Assembly (NCBI GenBank): GCA_003971905.1
Contig: RSEE01000020.1
Location: 1 to 64,000, forward strand
Source of the DNA: Moniliella sp. 'wahieum'
Taxonomy: Eukaryota > Basidiomycota > Moniliellomycetes > Moniliellales > Moniliellaceae
Length of the DNA: 64,000 bases
Reading direction: 5' to 3'
Shown here piece after piece: positions 24,655-36,061 of the stretch; the first letter of the stretch is position 1; each line of letters begins with the position of its first letter. The notes beneath the pieces were generated by a model. It was not told the DNA's origin and ran no database searches. It saw nothing but the letters and a program-made list of their open reading frames with translations. A program made the position numbers and the translations under genes.

Positions 24655-26862
24655 TCGTCACAGATGGCAAGGCACGGGGGCTCTCTGTAGCGGAGGGGGG
24701 AGGGGAGGAGTGGGATGTGCGTGTGACATGTGCATGTGAATGTGGTGTGTGATGCGTGGCAATATACAAACGATGGATAATGCCCTACACCCACAGTAAT
24801 CTCTACTCTTCCGCGTCGCTCAGGGCTGCTCAGGCGCTCAGGCCTCTAACCACCTCGACCCAATCGGTGGCAAACAGCAGCAAAATGCTCATGCAGCTCA
24901 TGCACATGGCGATTGCACATTCCACCCTTTGCCCCCTGCTCTCGATCCCACCCTTTGCCCTTCTTCTCCCGATTCCATGCAACATTCTGTTTTGTGAAGA
25001 ATCTCATTTAATACCGGCTACTCCCCGTCCAATATATCCACAAAATCGCCTTGTCGGGGTTTTAATAACCTTGCGGTTATATTGCGTTTTTGATGAAACG
25101 TATGTTGATGTTGGGACGTGATTTCCTTCAAGGGTTATGCTGTTACGTGGCGCTCGGGTTTTTATCTCCGGACACTGAGTCCTGTATGTCGTTTTGGCAT
25201 CTCTTCTAAACACACTTTCCAGTCCCGTTCGACTAGCGAGAGAGAGCCTGCGGACACATCCATGCTGCAGATATCATCAGCGGCCCGCCATGTTTGCTTG
25301 GCCAAGCTCATCGGTGCGATGCTTTGTGCTCATGGCGCCCACAGACTTGGCAGAACCTACTGTTACCTGCTAACCCTGATGCGCATCGTCAGCGCCGTTG
25401 AGTACGTCTTTACTTCACTGGAAAATTCCCCACATTATGCTTATATACCTGTCACATGTCATGAGGCAGTTTCCATCTGAATATGTTAGTAGCCTCTATT
25501 CGGGCTTGCTTGCTGTGGTGGCCTTATCGAACATCCTGTTTGTTAGAGGGTACTGCTAGGGTTCTCCTGCGCGGCCCTCAATGGATCGGTGACGCTCGCC
25601 TAGCCGAGCGGAAGCGTTCCGCTCGCAGGCCGCGCACGCCCTGCTCGCTCCATCTCCCTTCTCTCTCTCCTTTCTCCTTCCCTTCAGACGTTGCTTGAAG
25701 ACTTGTGCCTCACCACTTTGCCTTCACGCCTTGTCTGAAGGCTGCCTTGCAGCTGATCCATAGGATCGCGAGTGCTCCCAAGTCGCACTCTAGCACTGTT
25801 ACGCCTCTGTTACACCTGCTGCACCTGTTCACCTGTTCACCTTGTTACACCTGTCCCTGTTCCAACCTTTCCCCTTCTCCTCTCTCCCCCTTCCACCTAG
25901 CCAGGTTACTCTCACAGAAATACTAAGCGCTTTTGATCTTCATTAGGACTCCGTCTGATTCCGCCTATTACAGCGCGTTGAGTACTGAGTGTGGTAACGC
26001 GGTAACGCCCCTGGCCGTCTTACTCCGCAGAGTTCCTGGACCCCTTCAACTGGTCTGACGACCTACGTATGCTGCTCCCACCTCGGAGGGTCTGACCTTT
26101 GCACGCAGCAGCCATCTAAACTAGAGGGTCTCACCCTCGCATCTGCACCCTCGGTACGACCAGGATCGGAGGCCGGACATATCTTACGTGACTCCGATTG
26201 GCTGTCCAAGGTTTTTGGATCCCTAAACGACAGGTGTGGGTCCCACTTCTCGGGACTGATGATGCATCGCTATACTGTGGACCCAACAACAGGGGATGGA
26301 GCTTGGAGGTGGAACGTGTGGACCAAAGGTATTGTGAGGGACTCGGGTAGAAACAGGTTGCGCATAACCCGAAGGGATACATGAGGAGGTTACAACATCT
26401 ACAGAACGCGGGGAAAGGAGCTGAATCGACTGTTGCATGTTATTGCAGAGCAATAACCTGAATGCGACAAAGAAAAACACCAATGGTCATTAATTGAACG
26501 CCCGATGATCATCATCTGCATATCGTCATTGACAATCGTCTTCGCTATTCGCCACCTTTTTGCGTCAATACCTTTTGCGTCAATATACCTCGCTGCCTAC
26601 CCTACCACGACCGTGCCCTTCAAGCTTTTTAGCATACTGCTATGCAGTGTCTCTCGGCCTCTTTTGATACCGCGCCGGTGGCCGCGGCTGCGACGACCCA
26701 ACAGATGGCGGCGAGTCTTACTGACGGACGACGGAACTGGGGGTAGTACGTGGTGGCCATATAGTAAAGCTAGTGAAGCTTAAGCTTGAAGTGCCTAGTC
26801 GCCAGGCCACTCGCCCAGCCTGTCACATGTCACGCGGCGAATAGAGTTCCAGGTGCGGCAGG

Positions 26863-26884
26863 TTATCGATTACCTAATCGATAA
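26863..26884. promoter_or_regulatory. Perfect 10-bp inverted repeat TTATCGATTA-CC-TAATCGATAA
   Basis: Two perfectly complementary 10-bp arms are separated by CC, about 230 bp upstream of the Gyp7-like ATG. Each arm contains ATCGATAA, a GATA-type core also found upstream of the permease and protease genes. It looks like an operator for a dimeric regulator or paired GATA sites. Function is inferred only from position and symmetry. Confidence 0.5.
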
Positions 26885-27114
26885 GCAGCCGCTCCCCCCG
26901 TGCGATGCCGGCGGCCGCGGGCAGGTAGGCATGGCGCCGTGTGGGCAGGGCATGGAGCTGTGCGCTCGGCAGCCGCACGCACCCCCCACCACCCATCTGC
27001 CCCCGCCACCATCTCCCAGCCCGTCTCCGCCGCTCGCAGCCGCGCGATGATCGCCGCTGCTCGCCGCTGGTGATTCCCGCCGGCGTCTGCTTCTTCCCCA
27101 TCCACACCGCCGCC

Positions 27115-30100
27115 ATGCTGTCTGGGCTGCTTCGGCTGCTGCCCCCCTCCCCCTCCCCCTCCCCCTCCCCCTCCCCCTCCCCCTCCCACCACCCGCCTTC
27201 GACCTGCTCTACACGCGGCCCAAGTGTATGTCCACCCCACCCCCTATGCGCGCGACAATGTCCCCGGTGTTCTCGCCCTCCTCCGCGACACCACCGCCCC
27301 CCTTCCTGCCCACGCCCTCTGGCTCGCTTTCCTCCCCGAGGCTGCCCTGCCGCCGCGCGACGACGCCTTTGTCCATGTCCGCCCCGGCGCTCCCGCCGGA
27401 CTCGAGCTAGAGCTCGAGTCCGATGGCGACGCCACTGCCTGGCATGACGCGGTCCATGCTACCTTCATCTCCTTCTCCACATCTGCGTCTCGCGCCGAGG
27501 CTGCCCCCTCCTACGTCGATGCCCCCCTCCCTCTTCGCTCCCAGCACCGCCCCCTAGCCGGCCTGCCGCCACCGGCACGACCGATCGCGTTGCCTTGACA
27601 CTACCTTTACCCCCCGAACAGTATGCGTTCGCCTTCCCTCTTGCTGCTGTGCAGGGATTGGTGCTAGCAGCACCCACCTTTTCTCAGTGGTACGGCAGTA
27701 CGTGTCCTCTTCAAGTCGGACACGGACCCCTGCAACACATCGGTGCAGCTGCCGACCCTCTCTACCATGATGAGATCTGTCCGAACGGTCGACCTTGATC
27801 ACGAGTCCGAATTCGAGACCGATTCCGGCCACGCGCCTGGCATTAACCGACAACATCCATCTTCCGGAGGGCACACCGTGCCCCACACCATGCGTGCTGG
27901 CGCGAATCCTGTCATTGCTGCTGGGAGGGCCTCGGGATCCCCATCCTCTAGTTCCCATTCAGGATCTACCTTGAGTCGCACTTCTACTCCCGTCACTCAG
28001 CGCCCGTCCTCCTCGGATTCCAGTCCCCGCACCGACTTCCGACGCCAACATGGGGGGGGGATGAATTGGTGACGGTGATGCGGAAGTACACCAATGTCTT
28101 CCGATCCCTGCTCCAACCGGGACTTTTCTTACTCAGTCCAAGCCCCGAAATGATGGCCCATCATGGCAGTCCGTACTACGAGGCCGACGCCATCGATCGG
28201 CCGGCCCGCCGCACCGGTGTTTGGGGTCGCTTGACCGACCCAGGCTCCTCTCCCGGCCACCCTCTCCCTTCTCTGGGTAGTCCCAGCACTCCACCGAGGC
28301 TGACGAGCACGATGCTGGCCTGGACGATATCCATCGTCTTGACCCATACTTTTTATGGGAATCGACTCGATCGCTCGTCTTGACCCGTTTCGCTTCTCTG
28401 ACGCAATCGGCGCGGCAAGCATCGCAGCACGTCCTTGCCAAGTCCGCTGCACCAGGGCTCAGTAGATGCATTGCTCCCAACACCTTTGAACTCTGGCTTT
28501 TCCCTCCTTACCCCATCAGCGGCTCAGGATCACACTGATCCAGCGTCAGAAGGCGCGACAACCACGTTCGGATGGTTTGAGCGTCGTGCTTGACCAAGGG
28601 GATCGGCCCCGTTCATCTTCTCCTGTTCCAACAGCGGAGCATACCAGTTCGGCTGGTACATCTGCTCCGCTCCGTCGAGCCGCCAGTGCCTCTGGCTCCG
28701 TCTCAGACCCAGAGCACAGCCGAGCCCTCGGAAGGTCCGATGGGCCCAAAAGTGTTCGTACGCGGATGCGCGACTATCTGCATATCGGCCTCAGTCCCTT
28801 GACTAAGCCAGTCCAAACATTGGCCCAGGCGGGTCCGGTTCCAATGGGTCCTCTGACGGATGCGGAATGGGGTCGGATTTCGCAGCAAGGTGGTGTCGAA
28901 TTTGATTCGGCTCGCACGTATCTTACTCGCTGGGCGCGTTTGGTGGCCGTGCAGGAGCGGTGCCGTCGCACGGAAGAGGCAGGTGTCCCTCCAAGCACCA
29001 CAACTCCTGATACGAAGAATGAGTCAAGCACACCGTTGCCTCCTGGTGCTTCTGCTCCACTCCCCTCATCTTCGACAGACGAACCGCCTCCAGCTCCCGC
29101 TGATGAGGTCGATGAGGAGATCGGGCAACTGGGGGTATTCGAGCTGCTCGCCGTTGCCCGGATGTACCCCTACTCCCTTCTACGCGTGCCCACGATTCAC
29201 TTGGGCCCAATCTCGCTGGAGGAATGGGAAGGATGGTTTGAACCTCGCACGGTCGTCTTGCACGCCCTGTGCGCAGCGTCAAGCAAGCTATCTTCACCCG
29301 TGGCGTTGCCCCTGATCAAGTGGCAAACCCCCCAGGCCCGGCAAACGATTTGGCCTTTCTTACTGGGTGTGGTGGCTTGGGAAAGCACTCGGTGTGAGCG
29401 AGAGGAAGCATGGGAGAGCAAGCGCGAAGAGTACCAGCGGTTCAACGCTTTTGGGAACACGACCCCTGTCCTCCTTGCACGAGATGATGTGCTGGACCAG
29501 CGGAGTCAGATCCGAAAGGATTGTCTCCGCACCGACCGGGGCCACCCAATGTTTAGCTCGCAGGACAATTCCGATTCGAACAAACGGACGCATGGTGGTC
29601 CCTCCCTTTCTCCGGCACCAAAAGTCTTGTCGGCTAGCATCATTCAGAGAAGGAATGGGCGCATGCAGGCTCGTCAGGCAATCAGCACGTGGCCCGCTTG
29701 GGCGAAATCTTGTTGACGTATGGGTTTTGGGAAGCACACCAGGCCGCCTTGGAGCAAGCGCTGGCTGCTGGCGAGCCGCCGCCACGGTTGGACCCTCGGA
29801 CGTTTCGGTATCAGCCGTTGATGGAGACCAAACAGCGACAGTCGTTGGGGGGGTATGCGCAGGGCATGTCCGACCTATGTGCGCTGCTTTACATCGTCTG
29901 CCATGGGGACGAAGTGTTGACATTTTGGTGCTTTGTACACCTGATGCAACGCCTAGCACCCTCTTCTTTGCGGATCAGATTGCCATCGCGGGGCCGCTGC
30001 TCCGCCTGCAGCGCCTTCTGGCCCTTATGGATCCTGCGTTCTACGCCCACATTGAGCAGGCTGGCGGTCTCAGCTTATTCTTTGCCTATCGGATGTACAT

Positions 30101-31255
30101 TCCCCGAAGAGACACCGGTGATGACTGATCGATTGTGAATGGTGGGGATCAGATGGTTTCTTGTGGGCTTCCGGCGCGAATTCAGCGTACCCGACACGCT
30201 CAAGTTGTGGACTGTATGCTAGCCGCTGAGTTTACTCCTTTGTCTCGCACCCCCCGGCTCGGCCGTCTGTTGTTCCTGCTCCTCGGCCCATGCCGGAGCC
30301 AACGGACCGGTCCCGAGCCGATGGGGTCTCTTTTCTCTCTCGCGCCAGATCTGCTGGAGTTGAGCCAGGGGACCCATCCACCGCGCCCGACTCGAACGGG
30401 TCCACATCGTGGCATGTCCCTTTCCGCCCAGATCCCAAGCCCCTGACGCTCCCAACGCACCCGCCCCTCCCGCCAGCGCCCGAGCCGAGAGTGGGACTTA
30501 CAAGCGGGTTCAGCCTGTTTGTGGCGCTGGCCATCATGCAGTCGAAGCGTGAGGTGATCATGACCGAATTCTTTGACTTCGCCGATATTCTCGGCTACAT
30601 CAATGGCCTTCACCACAAACTCGACGTGGAGCAGATCATTGCTGCTGCCGAGAAGGCAGCGCGGGCTGCCAAAGTTCTCTTCCGCGTGCGGGATGTGGCC
30701 GAAGGAGATGGAGCGGAGGTCCTTACGCCTTCCTCTCCTCTGGATGAAGTGAGGTGCGGTGAATCCGGTGTCTCCATTTCTCGACAGAATCGGAGACGTT
30801 CGTCTGGTCGGATCTCCATGTCGTCTAGCAGCTTCCCGTGTTCCTGTCCCGTCTTGGTCCCGCTTGCCCGATCCTCCTCGGGTTCAGGATGGTCAAAACT
30901 GGGCTTGAGTGATCGCACCGGTGAGATTGAGGGTCACGCGCGGGCGGAAGATGGGCAAGCGGCCCTCGTTCCTCCCTCCCCCGTTACGGACGAGCGCGAG
31001 CGGGGTGGCGAGCTCGATTCATGTTCTCACCGGGTTTGGGCGGTGGACGAGGAAGATTTTGTGCTGGGCATGGACGAATTTTCGTCGTCGTTGGATCTAC
31101 CCGGCCCGCCCACCCTCCCGTGCGAAGCGGCAGTCGATGAGACAGAGGCGGAGGAAATGCGGGCGGCACAGGCGCTAGCTCGGTCTAAAGGGGCGCTACC
31201 GCTTTGCGCCCGCATTGCCGAGGCGGATGAGTTACTACGAGACTTGGTCCTATAA
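27115..31255 (+). CDS. GYP7: Gyp7-like Rab GTPase-activating protein (TBC domain)
   Basis: This family accelerates GTP hydrolysis on Ypt7/Rab7-type GTPases and acts in vacuole and endosome traffic. The N-terminal domain has FDLLYTRPK then YVHPTPYARDNVPGVLALL (27205-27290), the characteristic Gyp7/TBC1D15 opening. A Ser-rich linker follows. The TBC domain (about 29210-30240) shows EEWEGWFE, the arginine-finger motif IRKDCLRTDRGHPMF (about 29510), GYAQGMSDL with the glutamine finger (about 29850), FADQIAIAGPLLRLQRLLALMDP, and FRREFSVPDTLKLWT. The C-terminal FDFADILGYINGLHHKLDVEQII (about 30570-30640) matches the family end, followed by an acidic Ser-rich tail to 31255. An intron near 30094-30165 is likely. 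Frame slips occur near 27220, 27745, 28070, 28400, 29690 and 29960. The start ATG at 27115 precedes a CCCCCT microsatellite coding for Pro-Ser or Pro-Leu repeats and is uncertain. Confidence 0.85.
27141..27187. repeat. CCCCCT-type hexanucleotide microsatellite
   Basis: Seven to eight near-perfect hexamer copies lie in the presumed 5' coding part of the Gyp7-like gene. The unit length of six keeps the frame if copy number varies. The array would encode a Pro-Ser or Pro-Leu string depending on frame. Confidence 0.85.
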
Positions 31256-31926
31256 CGAGCGTCTCTTATTGTGCGCCCCTTCCCCCCTCCCCACCTCGCA
31301 TCTTCTCCCTCCTTCCCCTTCCCATACTGTCTTGGGTACGCCTTTACGATCGCTGTTTTCGCACCCCCACCCCCTACCCACCCGACGCTCCAAGTTGTTG
31401 TCCTCATCTGTGCTCCTTTGTTTCCCCTACTACGTCTCTTTCCCCTTTTACCCCCCTCCCTTTTCCCCCTGCCCTGATAGTCCCTTCCCTCGCCCCGCTG
31501 CTACTCCAAGGCTGCTTCGTGTTGCCTGTCTCGATTTTTGTATAAATACGACCTGTCCACTTCTTTACGCTTTCCAACTGGCGCCGGGCGGAGCCTCCTA
31601 CTGTGCATAAGCGAAACGTACGTGTCGCTCTAAACAAGTTTTGCTCTAAAGGCTAGGCTCAAAAAGAGCGAGGTAGTGGAAAACATGGCTGATGCAATGG
31701 CAGGTCGATCGTCAGTGGTTAGTCGAAGACGGGGGGGATGGTATGGTGGCTAAACGAGACCACACGGGAAATCCCAGATGATGGCATAGCTGATACATGA
31801 TTTACATGAAAGGCTTTGTTTGGCTGGGCATGGTGTGGGCGCCCTCCATGGATGAATAAACAGTTGACGAACAATTCATACTGAGGGTTACACTCAGGAG
31901 ACAGATGGGGGGGGCTATGTACAATT
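31256..31926. other. Intergenic between convergent genes, pyrimidine-rich
   Basis: This 671 bp lies between the ends of the Gyp7-like gene (+) and the orotidylate decarboxylase gene (-). A C/T-rich tract spans 31270-31500 and probably belongs to the 3' untranslated region. No gene is seen. Confidence 0.6.
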
Positions 31927-32795
31927 TTAGGCCAAGCGAGCAAGATAAGCGTCCCATCCGGCCTGGCGGTAGCGCTGGGCCTCAAGCTTGACCTGCTCCA
32001 TCGCTTGCGCCTTTACCGTCTCATCAGCCCCAGCCTCGAGCGCCTTGAGCAGCGGGCCGTAAATGCCACGGCCAACGATCATCACGTCGGACTGGGACTC
32101 ACGCACGACTTGGTCGGGGGTACGGTATTGCTGGCCCAGTGCGTCGCCCGCGACCGCAAGATTGACCCCGGGGGTAATACCAAAAAGTCCTGCTGCTCAG
32201 CAGCCGGGATAGCGTGGGCGGCATAGTACGTTTGGTCTACCCGGCCCATCGCAATGAATCCGACAACAAAGCCAGTCGTGTCGTCCAAAGCGGCGGCCAC
32301 CTGGCGTCGTATAGGGCTCGGTGCACAGGTTGCCCTTGGAACTCATCTGGGCCAGCAAGAGGCAGGCGCGGCCCTTGGGAACGCCGGCCTTGGCGAGCCC
32401 AGCAATGATACCAGGTCCAGGGACGAGGTGGGCGTTGGTGAGGTGAGCCCAGTCGGCAATGCGGTAGACGCCCTGGCTGTACTGCATGGTCACCGTGTTT
32501 CCAATGTCGGCAAACTTGCGGTCCTCAAACAGCACCACGTCCAGCTCGGTACTGAGCCGCTCCAGCTCCGTCGCCAGCGACGGGTAAAGTCCGTGACAAT
32601 GTCAATGTGCGTCTTGACCATGCACACAACGGCGCAACAGCGCGGACGACCGCCAGCAGGTCCTCCGCCCGGGTCACGTCCACGCTCACGCACAAGTTGG
32701 ACTGCTTGCGCTCCATCGTCTCGAGGATGGAGCGCGCCGTGGGGTTGGAAAAGTGTTCTGCGCGCGCGCCATACGGTTGGGTGGGGAAGGTGGAC
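31927..32795 (-). CDS. URA3: Orotidine-5'-phosphate decarboxylase
   Basis: This cytosolic enzyme converts OMP to UMP, the last step of de novo pyrimidine synthesis. It starts [19 protein letters not shown] at 32795. Family landmarks are [26 protein letters not shown] (about 32600), and the catalytic block [17 protein letters not shown] (about 32500-32545) with its Lys and Asp residues. ITNAH-like [16 protein letters not shown] follows, then [11 protein letters not shown], the phosphate-binding PGVNL segment, and [11 protein letters not shown]. It ends DAYLARLA at 31927. Length (about 280-290 residues) suits the family, and no intron is evident. Three small frame slips (near 32635, 32310 and 32170) interrupt it. 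For a normally essential biosynthetic gene this points to sequence error. Confidence 0.93.
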
Positions 32796-33018
32796 ATGGG
32801 CAGGACTCGTGACGAAGGGAGGCGGTGGTGGTTAGGTGGTGGTGGTGCAAACGCAAGAACACCAGGGTATGTATGTAGGTGCCTCATGGCCAGAAAAGTC
32901 ACATGGCCAGAACATTTCCGCATATCGGTGCAACTGGGCCACCTGAACCACCGGGGCGTAAACGCGTAAACGCCCTAAATATTAAATCTCGCTAAAGTGC
33001 TTGTCCCGCGAATCGTCC

Positions 33019-33046
33019 TTGAAGCTTGAAGCTTGAAGCTTGAAGT
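33019..33046. repeat. TTGAAGC heptamer array, 4 copies
   Basis: Four tandem 7-bp units (the last imperfect) form overlapping AAGCTT palindromes. It lies about 225 bp upstream of the decarboxylase ATG. Confidence 0.9.
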
Positions 33047-33400
33047 TTCAATAAGGCGCACGTGGGCAGGAACAAAGAACCAGCGCTTTCATGGGGAATC
33101 GATACCCTCGGCCGACATGGAATGGTGCCCCAATTCGGTACTAGCGACGGTCGAAAAGTCTTGGTGTGCTAGAAGAGATACGCAAGCTGGGCGACGGTGC
33201 GGCAGCGTGGTCCCGTCTTATGAGTCGGCGAAGCGGCAACAACCGTTTGTGCTCCGCTACGTTTGCAATTTGCCTACCTTAGGGTTATTGCAAAACGTAG
33301 GCGAAGGGACAGAGGAGGCCCCTCGCCTATCCTGAGCTCGCTCAACTACGTCCAGCGTTCGCTGGCAACTCCTTCCCCGTGGTCACAAATCGGGTGTTGG

Positions 33401-33943
33401 TGTCACAGTCGGGGCTAGGGTGAGGGAGACCAAAATCGGGACTAGGCCAATAACCCTAAGGGGAAGAAGCAAGAGCAGAGAACATGGTGCGAGTGGAAGA
33501 AACAGGGAAGGAGCGAGACGCTCGAGACGAAGAAATTGGACATGGGAGCGAGATCAGCCAAACCATGACAGTTGGGGCTGCCCTACACACCTACTCGAAA
33601 ATCTCTGCCGCTGATGCTCCCCGGATCCAGTGTGGACCCCCGTTTGGTATGACACTAGATGACTCTATAGACCTATTTGGGTCACACTATCGGCCTGGCT
33701 CACCGGCCCCGTCCTCCCATTGGCCCTCTGCTGAAGGAGGAGTAGAATGGAGGATGTGGTTCTGAGGAGATACATGAGGCTATGAGAAGGGTAGGGCCTT
33801 ATATAGCCGAGGATACCGCGGAGCTGAGGGAGCGCCCGGGCGGATAAGAGGAGTGATGCCTATCATATATCATGCAGGATGATGTGATTGGGGCATATCG
33901 CCCCGACACCATCCGCGGGAGCTGGACACAGACAACAGTTACA
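33401..33943 (+). mobile_element. Possible old solo LTR-like fragment
   Basis: The segment begins TGTCACAGTCGGGGCTA. Its first 170 bp are clearly similar to 45394-45588, so it is a dispersed repeat with a fixed left end. It contains a TATA-like CCTTATATAG at about 33800, and a TTACA end is possible near 33943. TG...CA ends, an internal TATA and a size near 540 bp suggest a long terminal repeat. No target-site duplication, coding part or second LTR is seen. It looks old and broken. Family assignment is not possible. Confidence 0.3.
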
Positions 33944-35192
33944 GAGAATGAGAGGGAAGGGCGTTGCCTGGCAGGTTAACGGTGGATTGACAAAGGATGT
34001 TGTACAAGGACGAAAGATGAGAGGAAGAGGCGAAATGTGGACGAGAAGACGAAATAGGCAAAAGCCCGCTAGGGGGAAAGGAGCATGGGTCAAAGGTTAT
34101 ACAGACAGTATCTATAATTGTATAGGGGATAGACAACACCATGAAGAAAGGAGAAATTAATCGAGATTAGTGGCTCCCACAGAAAGGAGCACAGGCCACC
34201 AAGTATTAGGGAAATGATCCCACATTCGGCCAGGCGGGAAATGAGAAAGGCGCCAGGAGAGAATCTCACTGCGAGAGAACGAGGTAGTGCACAGATCACA
34301 GGAAACTGAAGTCCAGATCCACGCGAGACGGGCAACCCGGATTTGGAAAGAAAGTGGAAGAGACGACTTTTGACGGGGAATCGGACCCACCATCTTCGGT
34401 ATTGTAGCCACGGATTTGCTTCTGACCAACACTGCACTATATTGATCCTGGGTGTGAGTGTCAATAGAGGAAGATTAACCATATATTGATTGACCTCCAA
34501 CAATCAGGAGGCTCAACTTTTGAAGAAGCTCACTTGCATCCACGACTAAAGACCAAACATAAAACGATGGGAACATGCTCCGTTTAGACAAACGGAGTGC
34601 ATGGGTTTGCTCTCAACTCTCAACGTTCAACGTTCAGACAAGCCATGTAGAAGACCAGAGGACAGGCAGTTGGTAGTGAATTGCATTTTGCACATGAGCT
34701 ACAGAGGCTAGAGAATATTCCTGCCAGCCAGGAAGGAATATTGCACGGAACAAACCAGAAGGTTCCGGACTTGGGCTACCGGCGCCACTACACCAGTGTG
34801 GCGTCACAAGCCAACCTAGTCTTGACGTAGTATTAACGCCCAGGAAGAGCTCAAAGAGCAGCAAATGGGAATGGTGGTCGATGGAGATCAAATTGCTAAG
34901 GCGGTGGCGAATCCAAGTCATCATGGAGTCGGAAACGCCACGTCAGAAAACATCACACGCGCATCACACATGATGTCACTCGGAAGTGACCTTGGCCATA
35001 AATGACCAGAGGTCAACAGACCCATAATCCAGGCAAGGCAGGAGGGAATGGGAGAGGATGGGCTCGGCCACCTCGGCCACCTCGGCCATTGCCTGGGACA
35101 TGTGGCACGTGTCATGTGACAGAAGCCACTGGCTACGCCTGTGTGGCATGCGACGCGTGACGTATAGACGAGAAGCCGCGCGGCCGGAAGAC

Positions 35193-35213
35193 GATCGATG
35201 ATCGATGATCAAT
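35193..35213. repeat. GATCGAT heptamer array, 3 copies
   Basis: Two GATCGAT units and one GATCAAT lie in tandem, creating ATCGAT and TGATCA palindromes. Confidence 0.85.
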
Positions 35214-35310
35214 ATTGAGATGCAGGCCGCGGCCTACCGCGGACGGAGGTCTAGTAGGGCAGAGTTAGAGCCTACCGGCCCTAATTTGTTGACCGGTGCC
35301 GGTGATTCCG

Positions 35311-35353
35311 GTGACTAGTGACTAGTGACTACTGAACGTGAACGTGAACGTTG
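35311..35353. repeat. Composite array: GTGACTA x3 followed by TGAACG/TTGAACG units
   Basis: Three GTGACTA heptamers (palindrome ACTAGT) run directly into CTGAACG, two 6-bp TGAACG units, TTGAACG and TTGCACG (palindrome AACGTT or ACGT core). One heptamer type appears to pass into another by base changes. Confidence 0.85.
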
Positions 35354-36061
35354 AACGTTGCACGTAACTGAGCGGACTGAACCAGTGTTCATCGATCATC
35401 GAGCAGATCTAGAAAGAATGGGAAACGAAGGGCGATCGCCAGCATATGTCCGGCGGACATTACTGAGAGGGTGTTAGTTTTCAGTATCGGGGGTGCTTCT
35501 CAGCAGTAGTACACTGCCCTGGTGCCTCTGGCCAAGACCAACCGTGGTAACTAGAACTAGTACCTAGCAGGTCGTTACCTTAGGGTTAGGCCTGCTATTA
35601 GATCTTCACGCTTCAACCAACTAGTCTCTGGTCGCCGTCACGCGTGACGCCTGAGGCTGAGGAGGATGCCGCGGCTTTTGATATCTGAAACTGGCCGGGT
35701 GCCCGCTAGCCACACTCTCCAAACTCCGGACCCCGGCTTCAAGCCCGCGGCCGAAGACTAGCAGCAAAACCCTAGGCCCAGTGTTGAAGCTTCAAACGCC
35801 ACGCTCTGCCACGCTCTCACTGTGTGACATGAGTAATCGAATCGAGAATCATTAATCGATAGTCATCGCGCGCCTAGTCATCGATCATCCTGTCTGATTT
35901 TCAGCTGCATCTTCGGTATCGTGTACGATCAGGCCCGGCCATCTGGTCCGTATCCTCCAACAAATACTTATTATCCAATCCAACGCAACCTGAACCTTCC
36001 CACACCCTCCTCCGTGCCCTCTCCTTCACCACCTCCTTCTTCCTGCGGGACTCTGTGCGCA

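Larger units (their letters stand above)
23565..27114. other. Large gene-free interval with heptamer arrays and a pyrimidine-rich tract
   Basis: About 3.5 kb separates two divergent genes (P-type ATPase on -, Gyp7-like on +). I find no conserved protein motif. It contains heptamer arrays at 24491-24509, 24612-24632 and 24641-24654. A C/T-rich tract with CACCTGTT-type repeats lies at about 25640-25910. A non-repetitive stretch with GGTCTGAC/GGGTCTCAC patches spans 26040-26300, and a perfect inverted repeat sits at 26863-26884. The first few hundred bases at each end should hold promoters. Confidence 0.55.
32796..36061. other. Gene-free interval with heptamer arrays and an LTR-like repeat
   Basis: This 3.3 kb lies between the decarboxylase start and the ABC transporter start, which are divergent. 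It holds heptamer arrays at 33019-33046, 35193-35213 and 35311-35353, and a repeat shared with the 45 kb region (33401-33570). A TATA-like TTATATAG lies near 33800. I see no protein family motif. The last 200 bp should be the ABC transporter promoter. Confidence 0.55.

Noticed and set aside
24756-25480. Two plus-strand open frames of about 120 codons
   Set aside because: No recognised motif and composition like surrounding non-coding DNA.
25480-26480. Possible solo LTR
   Set aside because: TG-starting and pyrimidine-rich, but no matching second copy, no clear end and no primer-binding site could be identified.
34340-34460. tRNA-like stretch on the minus strand with GGGTCCGATTCCC
   Set aside because: It has a T-loop-like segment, but the acceptor and T stems do not pair, so no cloverleaf forms.
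34090-34503. 137-codon minus-strand open frame
   Set aside because: No family motif, unusual composition and no splice context. It lies in a repeat-rich gap.
35576-35592. CTTAGGGTTAGG as a telomere repeat
   Set aside because: There are only about two units and no array. Single TTAGGG words occur elsewhere by chance.
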